Notes under the pieces: generated by a model
The model's input: only the letters and a program-made list of their open reading frames with translations
Databases searched by the model: none
Told to the model about the DNA's origin: nothing
Part shown: one piece after another, positions 59,282 to 64,000 of the stretch
Layout of the letters: the number at the start of each line of letters is the position of its first letter
Numbering within the stretch: position 1 is the first letter of the stretch
Source of the DNA: Pelomonas sp. SE-A7
GTDB lineage: Bacteria > Pseudomonadota > Gammaproteobacteria > Burkholderiales > Burkholderiaceae_C
Direction of reading: 5' to 3'
Assembly (NCBI RefSeq): GCF_030345705.1
Contig: NZ_JAUASW010000001.1
Span: 992,001 to 1,056,000, forward strand
Length of the DNA stretch: 64,000 nucleotides
Position numbers and translations under genes: made by a program

Positions 59282-59626
59282 ATGACGGAACTGCCGCTCC
59301 AACAGCTGGCCCCGGACTTCTGCACCGCCCCGCAGCTGACGCCCGAAGCCATGGCAGCCATTGCGGCGGCCGGCTTCAAGAGCGTGATCAACAACCGCCC
59401 GGACTTCGAGGGCGGCCCCGACCAGCCGACCAGCGAAGCCATGGCGTCGGCGGCCCGCGCCGTCGGCCTGGAATACCGGCATCTGCCGGTGTCCGGCGGC
59501 TATCAGTCGCCGGACGAGATCGCCGCCATGCGCGCACTGATCGACACCCTGCCCCGCCCAATCCTGGCCTTCTGCCGCTCGGGCGCCCGCTCCGGCAAGC
59601 TCTTCCGCTCGGCTGAAGCTCTCTGA
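59282..59626 (+). CDS. DUF442 / TIGR01244-type phosphatase-like protein
   Basis: A 114-residue single-domain protein with the fold of dual-specificity phosphatases. Active-site-like CRSGARS has Cys98 and Arg103, one residue closer than the CX5R of true phosphatases, as in other DUF442 members. The family includes the N-terminal part of beta-lactamase-like sulfur dioxygenases, suggesting sulfur chemistry; inferred. Begins 10 bp after yqeY. The following 165 bp hold no clear gene. Confidence 0.85.
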   Translation: MTELPLQQLAPDFCTAPQLTPEAMAAIAAAGFKSVINNRPDFEGGPDQPTSEAMASAARAVGLEYRHLPVSGGYQSPDEIAAMRALIDTLPRPILAFCRSGARSGKLFRSAEAL

Positions 59627-59791
59627 TAGGGCTTACCCTGAACGGACCCAAAACGCGGTCCGAGCACCATTCCGAATCGCTACAGTGCATCCAGGCCACA
59701 GCCCGTGGCAGTGATGTGCCGTAGCGATATTCGTGAGCGATGTTCCGGATGAGAGACGGCCCCGCCCCGCACTCTCACCTGGAACCCAAGG

Positions 59792-60400
59792 ATGAATGCC
59801 CTGCTAGCCATTGCCAGGGGCATAGACAGTCTGAATGACCGCTTCGGCAAGCTTGCCGCCTGGGCCGTCATCCTGTCGTGCTTCATCAGCGCCGCCAATG
59901 CCGTCGTGCGCTACGGCTTCGACATCAGCTCGAATGCTTTCCTCGAAATCCAGTGGTACCTGTTCGCCGCCTGCGTGATGCTGGGTGCGGCCCAGGTGCT
60001 CCGCGTCAACGAGCATGTGCGCGTCGACCTGATCTACAGCCGCCTGAGCAGCCACGGGAAGGTCTATGTGGACCTGTTCGGCCTGCTGGTCTTCCTGCTG
60101 CCGGTGATGGCCTATGCGGGCTGGCTGTCCTGGTCCTTCTTCCTGGTCAAGCTGACCACGGGCATGCGTCCCGATGACAGCGTCAACAGCCTGGGCCTGA
60201 TTGCCTACGTCTGGAAGCTGTTCAGCAGCGGCGAGGTGTCGAACAACGCCGGCGGCCTGATTCGCTGGCCCGCGGCGCTGATGCTGCCGCTGGGCTTCGC
60301 CCTGGTCTGGCTGCAGGGCCTGGCCGAGGTGATCAAGCGAGTCGGCTGGCTGACGCACAGGTTCGAGATGGATACGCACTACGAGAGGCCGCTGCAATGA
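59792..60400 (+). CDS. TRAP transporter small permease (DctQ-like, COG4665 type)
   Basis: A 202-residue membrane protein with four helices (WAVILSCFISAANAVVRYGF; IQWYLFAACVMLGAAQVL; VDLFGLLVFLLPVMAYAGWL; and one ending ALVWLQGLAEVI). NEHVRVDLIY after helix 2 is the family mark. Works with the overlapping large permease and a periplasmic binding protein in Na+- or H+-driven uptake of an organic acid. The mannitol/chloroaromatic-type COG class includes the 2-oxoacid transporter TakPQM. Confidence 0.9.
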   Translation: MNALLAIARGIDSLNDRFGKLAAWAVILSCFISAANAVVRYGFDISSNAFLEIQWYLFAACVMLGAAQVLRVNEHVRVDLIYSRLSSHGKVYVDLFGLLVFLLPVMAYAGWLSWSFFLVKLTTGMRPDDSVNSLGLIAYVWKLFSSGEVSNNAGGLIRWPAALMLPLGFALVWLQGLAEVIKRVGWLTHRFEMDTHYERPLQ

Positions 60401-61989
60401 TGGCGATGGAGAATTTCCCCCCGCTGATGTTCGCGGGCCTGATTGCCATCATGCTGATCGGCTTTCCGGTGGCCTTCTCGCTGGCCGCGCTGGGCCTGGC
60501 CTGCGGCTTCTTCGCCGTCAGCCAGGGCTGGTTCCCGCCCGAGTTCATGGCGGCCCTGCCGCAGAACGTGTTCGGCATCCTGTCCAACGACCTGCTGCTG
60601 GCCATTCCCTTCTTCACGATGATGGGCTCGCTGCTGGAGAAATGCGGCCTGGCCGAGGACATGTTGGACTCCATGGGCCAGTTGTTCGGCCCGGTGCGCG
60701 GAGGCCTGGGCTACTCGGTCATCATCGTCGGCTTCATCCTGGGCGCCATTACCGGCACCGTGGCCGGGCAGGTGATCGCCATGGCGATGATCTCGCTGCC
60801 GGTCATGATGCGCTACGGCTACAACATGCGCTATGCCACCGGCGTGCTCGCGGCCTCGGGCACGATCACGCAATTGGTGCCACCGTCGCTGGTGCTGGTG
60901 GTGCTGGCCGACCAGCTCGGCCGCTCGGTCGGTGACATGTACAAGGGCGCCTGGGGCCCGTCCATCCTGCAGGTCGTGATCTTCGCGCTCTACACCTTCG
61001 TGCTGACGCGCCTCAAGCCGCACCACCTGCCGGGCGTGCCCAAGGAAGCGCGCACGCTGCAAGGCTGGGCGCTGTGGGCCAAGTGCCTGCGCGGCATCAT
61101 CCCCTCGGCAATCCTGATCTTTGCCGTGCTGGGCAGCATGGGCGGCCTGCCGGGCATCAACACCGCCATCTGCACGCCGACCGAGGCCGGCGCCATGGGT
61201 GCCGTGGGCGCCTTCATCCTGGCGGCCATGCACAAGAGGCTGACCTGGCCACTGGTCAAGGAAGCCATGATTGGCACCATGCGCATCACCGCCATGGTGG
61301 TCTTCATCCTGATCGGCTCGCGCACCTTCTCGCTGGTCTTCCAGGGTGTGGAAGGCGGAGTCTGGATCGAGCACATGCTGTCCACTCTGCCTGGCGGCCA
61401 GACCGGCTTCCTGATCGCGGTCAACGTCTTCATCTTCTTCCTGGCCTTCTTCCTCGACTTCTTCGAGATCGCCTTCATCATCCTGCCCTTCCTGGGCCCG
61501 GTGGCCGACAAGATGGGCATAGACCTGGTCTGGTTCGGCGTGATGCTGTGCGTCAACATGCAGACCAGCTTCATGCACCCGCCCTTCGGCTTTGCGCTGT
61601 TCTACCTGCGCGGCATCGCGGACACGCTGTTCAAGAACGGCAGCCTGCCCAAGAAAGTCGAGTCCAGCGACATCTACATGGGCTCTATCCCCTGGGTGTT
61701 CATGCAGCTGATCTTGGTGGCCATCGTGATCTTCTTCCCGGTCACCGTGACGGCCTTCCTGGAGAAGGAGAAGGCGGTCGACATGAACAAGGCGGCCGAG
61801 ATGCTGCAGAACATCGACGGCGGCCGCAGCGAGGACAAGCAGGACGACTTCAGTCAGATGTTCAAGGCCGACGGCGCGGCGTCGGCTGCATCGGCGCCGG
61901 CATCGGGCGCCTCGTCGGCCACCCAGGCCGAAGAGGATCCGGCCGAAGCCATCCGGCGTGCCCTGCAGCAGGAAGCCGGCAAGAAGTAG
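60397..61989 (+). CDS. TRAP transporter large permease (DctM-like, COG4664 type)
   Basis: A 530-residue ion-coupled transport subunit, overlapping the small subunit gene by 4 bp. About 12 helices; landmarks LAIPFFTMMGSLLEKCGLAED, LGAITGTVAGQVIAMAMISL, ASGTITQLVPPSLVLVVLADQ and MQTSFMHPPFGFALFYLRG. It exceeds DctM (about 430) because of subfamily-typical loops and a hydrophilic Ala/Ser-rich C-terminal tail of about 60 residues after the last helix. A strong bidirectional terminator follows. Confidence 0.93.
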   Translation: MMAMENFPPLMFAGLIAIMLIGFPVAFSLAALGLACGFFAVSQGWFPPEFMAALPQNVFGILSNDLLLAIPFFTMMGSLLEKCGLAEDMLDSMGQLFGPVRGGLGYSVIIVGFILGAITGTVAGQVIAMAMISLPVMMRYGYNMRYATGVLAASGTITQLVPPSLVLVVLADQLGRSVGDMYKGAWGPSILQVVIFALYTFVLTRLKPHHLPGVPKEARTLQGWALWAKCLRGIIPSAILIFAVLGSMGGLPGINTAICTPTEAGAMGAVGAFILAAMHKRLTWPLVKEAMIGTMRITAMVVFILIGSRTFSLVFQGVEGGVWIEHMLSTLPGGQTGFLIAVNVFIFFLAFFLDFFEIAFIILPFLGPVADKMGIDLVWFGVMLCVNMQTSFMHPPFGFALFYLRGIADTLFKNGSLPKKVESSDIYMGSIPWVFMQLILVAIVIFFPVTVTAFLEKEKAVDMNKAAEMLQNIDGGRSEDKQDDFSQMFKADGAASAASAPASGASSATQAEEDPAEAIRRALQQEAGKK

Positions 61990-62021
61990 TCAAGCGGACG
62001 GGCCTGGTTGGCCCGCCCATG

Positions 62022-62050
62022 AAAAACGGGCGCCATGGCGCCCGTTTTCT
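62022..62050. terminator. Bidirectional intrinsic terminator between dctM and dctP
   Basis: AAAACGGGCGCC/GGCGCCCGTTTT around a short ATGG-containing centre, nearly perfectly symmetric, with A- and T-runs at either end. It serves both converging genes. Confidence 0.85.
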
Positions 62051-62066
62051 TGCCAAGCACTAGGGC

Positions 62067-63149
62067 TCAGAACTTCTGCGACTGCATGAAGTCGTCGAAG
62101 CCGGCTTCGGCGATCTTGAACCACAGATTCTGGTCGCGGCGGAACACGGCCATGTCCTCGTAGACCTTCTTCCAGTTCGGATTCTTGGCCGACAGCTCGC
62201 TGTAGATCGCCATCGATTCCTTGAAGGCGGTTTCCATCACGTCGCGCGGGAACTTGAACAGCTTGGTACCCGAGCCGACCAGTTCCTTCAGCGCGCCGGG
62301 GTTCTTGGCGTCGTACTTGGCCTGCATGTCCACATGGGCCATGGCAGAAGCCGCCTCGACCACGGCCTTGTACTCGGCCGAGAGCGAGTCGAAAGCCTTG
62401 GTGTTGATGAAGAAGTCCAGCTGCGGGCCGCCTTCCCACCAGCCGGGGAAGTAGTAGTTCGGCGCGACCTTGTTGAAGCCCAGCTTCTTGTCGTCATAGG
62501 GGCCGACCCATTCGGCGGCGTCAATCGTGCCCTTCTCCAGCGCCGAGTAGATCTCGCCGCCAGGGATGTTCTGCGGCACGCCGCCCATGCGCTCCAGCAC
62601 GCGGCCGGCGAAGCCGCCGATGCGCATCTTCAGGCCCTTGATGTCGGCGATGGACTTGATCTCCTTGCGGTACCAGCCACCCATCTGGGCGCCGGTGTTG
62701 CCGCCCAGGAAGTTGATGATGTTGTAGTTCCGGTAGAACTCGCGCATCAGCTTCAGGCCATTGCCTTCAACCATCCAGGCGGTCATCTGGCGGCTGTTCA
62801 GGCCAAACGGCACGGCACAGCCCAGGGCAAAGGTCTCGTCCTTGCCGAAGAAGTAGTACGGGGCCGTATGGGCCATCTCGACGGTGCCGTTCTGCACGCC
62901 GTCCACCACACCGAACGCGGGCATCAGCTCGCCGCCGGCATGGACCGAGATCTGGAACTTGCCGCCGGTCATCTCGCTGACCTTCTTGGCGAACACGTCG
63001 GCGGCACCAAAGATGGTGTCCAGCGACTTGGGGAAGCTCGAGGCCAGGCGCCACTTGATGTTGGCCTGGGCATGAACGATGGCCGGTGCAGCACCGGCGG
63101 CCAGCACGCCGGCAATACCGGCGCTGCGAACAAAGGAACGACGCTCCAT
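62067..63149 (-). CDS. TRAP transporter substrate-binding protein (TakP/FcbT1-like)
   Basis: Periplasmic solute receptor, 360 residues from ATG 63149. The N-terminus MERRSFVRSAGIAGVLAAG, cut after AIVHAQA, is a twin-arginine-like signal. Mature-chain landmarks: WRLASSFPKSLDTIFGAADVFA, LKMRIGGFAGRVLERMGG with the carboxylate-binding Arg, and AAEWVGPYDDKKLGF. Resembles the 2-oxoacid-binding TakP group, so an oxoacid ligand is plausible. Unlike most TRAP loci its gene faces the permease genes. Confidence 0.92.
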   Translation of the reverse strand: MERRSFVRSAGIAGVLAAGAAPAIVHAQANIKWRLASSFPKSLDTIFGAADVFAKKVSEMTGGKFQISVHAGGELMPAFGVVDGVQNGTVEMAHTAPYYFFGKDETFALGCAVPFGLNSRQMTAWMVEGNGLKLMREFYRNYNIINFLGGNTGAQMGGWYRKEIKSIADIKGLKMRIGGFAGRVLERMGGVPQNIPGGEIYSALEKGTIDAAEWVGPYDDKKLGFNKVAPNYYFPGWWEGGPQLDFFINTKAFDSLSAEYKAVVEAASAMAHVDMQAKYDAKNPGALKELVGSGTKLFKFPRDVMETAFKESMAIYSELSAKNPNWKKVYEDMAVFRRDQNLWFKIAEAGFDDFMQSQKF

Positions 63150-63272
63150 CTCTCTTGTCTCCTGATGTGGGAATGCGGTCGAAAGCCGACCGATTCTAGG
63201 AGTCGGGCTTGACCCCGATTTCACCGGGGAAACCCGCGCGAGAAAGCGCCGCGAGCGTAAGCCGAGCGTCAG

Positions 63273-64000
63273 TCAGCTGCCGGCCAGCTTCATGCGCTCG
63301 ATCAGCACCGAGCCAATCGTCTTGGTGCCCAGCGTGTACTGGTCGGTGCCAATGCCGACGATGCGCTGGAACATGTCCTTGAGATTGCCGGCGATGGTGA
63401 CCTCGTGGACCGGGTAGGCGATCTCGCCGTTCTCGACCCAATAGCCGCTGGCGCCGCGCGAATAGTCGCCGGTCACGTAGTTGACGCCCTGCCCCATCAG
63501 CTCGGTCACGAACAGGCCACGGCCCATGCGGCGCAGCATGGTCTTGAGGTCGTCGCCAGGCGCCGTCATGCGGCTCTTCATCACCAGGTTGTGCGAGCCG
63601 CCGGCATGGCCGGTGGTGCGCAGGCCCAGCTTGCGGGCCGAATAGGTGGACAGGAAATAGCCCTGCAGCACACCGGCCTCGACCACGCTGCGGGCGCGGG
63701 TCACCACGCCTTCGTCGTCAAAGGGCGAGCTGCCCTTGCCCTTGAGCACATGCGGGTCTTCGTCCACGTCGATATGCGAGGCCAGCACCAGCGTGCCCAG
63801 GCTGTCGAGCAGGAAGCTCGCCTTGCGGTAGAGCGCGCCGCCACTGGTGGCCTGCACCAGGGCACCGAGCAGGCCGGCCGCCACCGTGCTTTCGAACAGG
63901 ATGGGCACCTCGGCCGTCTTGACCTTGCGGGCCTTCAGCCGCGACAGCGCGCGCTCGGCGGCATAGCGGCCCACGGCCTCGGGCTTGGCCAGATCCAGCG
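63273..64000 (-). CDS. pmbA: Metalloprotease PmbA/TldE, 5' end outside window
   Basis: C-terminal 240 or so residues of PmbA (TldE), the partner of TldD in processing modified peptides and antitoxins. The frame is open to the right edge; codons before 63974 already read LDLAKPEAVGRYAAE, so no start lies in the window. Seen: SYLLDSLG-like FLLDSLGTLVLASHI, SSPFDDEGVVTRARSVVEAG, TTGHAGGSHNLVM and the ending GSVLIERMKLAG. PmbA itself lacks the zinc-ligand set of TldD, so it is expected to act with a tldD product encoded elsewhere. Confidence 0.92.
   Translation of the reverse strand, partial: LDLAKPEAVGRYAAERALSRLKARKVKTAEVPILFESTVAAGLLGALVQATSGGALYRKASFLLDSLGTLVLASHIDVDEDPHVLKGKGSSPFDDEGVVTRARSVVEAGVLQGYFLSTYSARKLGLRTTGHAGGSHNLVMKSRMTAPGDDLKTMLRRMGRGLFVTELMGQGVNYVTGDYSRGASGYWVENGEIAYPVHEVTIAGNLKDMFQRIVGIGTDQYTLGTKTIGSVLIERMKLAGS

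Overview
This window is a GC-rich, densely packed stretch of the core chromosome of a betaproteobacterium, most likely order Burkholderiales (Roseateles/Mitsuaria/Rubrivivax-like). Three things point there: the minus-strand block rpsO-pnp-quinone oxidoreductase-tpiA-secG-tRNA(Leu)-nuoABCDEFGHIJKLMN-DUF2818-Nudix, an SDR-type threonine dehydrogenase beside kbl, and an intracellular PHB depolymerase beside an anchorless RsxB-like ferredoxin and nth. This assignment rests on gene content and order. I see no phage, insertion sequence, CRISPR array, rRNA or integron.

Layout. 1-2354: end of a tagaturonate reductase (uxaB) overlapping a GntR/FCD regulator, then a CBS protein. 2425-4926: a MetY-type sulfhydrylase carrying an odd hairpin-rich in-frame insert, an alpha/beta hydrolase and a DUF962 membrane protein. 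5035-8068: a secreted S46 dipeptidyl-peptidase facing a MipA/OmpV porin-like protein. 8105-10940: threonine-to-glycine catabolism (kbl-tdh) with a divergent XRE-cupin regulator and a palindromic operator between them. 10902-14021: YihY membrane protein, DUF2069 protein and a GlcD-like FAD oxidoreductase. 14022-18423: RND efflux pump and adaptor without an outer-membrane factor. 18651-34109: Nudix hydrolase, DUF2818 protein and the complete 14-gene complex I operon. 34305-39406: tRNA-Leu(GAG), secG, tpiA, quinone oxidoreductase, pnp and rpsO.

39776-46665: a small heat-shock protein, then the Fe-S operon iscRSUA-hscBA-fdx with tsaD joined to its end. 46869-50850: LMW phosphatase, uvrB and a divergent class I aminotransferase. 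51016-55735: phaZ, RsxB-like, nth, a coiled-coil ZapB-like protein and zapA, then 6S RNA, an EVE protein and a TauE/SafE exporter. 55737-59626: a degenerate PAS-GGDEF protein, a YhiN-type flavoprotein, rpsU, yqeY and a DUF442 protein. 59792-64000: a COG4663/4664/4665-type TRAP transporter whose binding-protein gene converges on the permease genes, and the end of pmbA.

I find no plainly new multi-gene system. The less ordinary signals are mostly regulatory or architectural: (1) a three-hairpin cassette inserted in frame in metY, with a related ~23-nt motif in the pnp leader; (2) a symmetric promoter-like sequence between yihY and the DUF2069 gene whose start codons are 19 bp apart; (3) intrinsic terminators embedded in the coding end of the convergent neighbour, seen twice; (4) an intrinsic terminator splitting the isc operon after iscA; (5) an S46 peptidase with Ser at the position usually Gly or Arg; (6) a GGDEF domain with a destroyed active site. 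All domain calls are by eye from the translated sequence; no database search was run.
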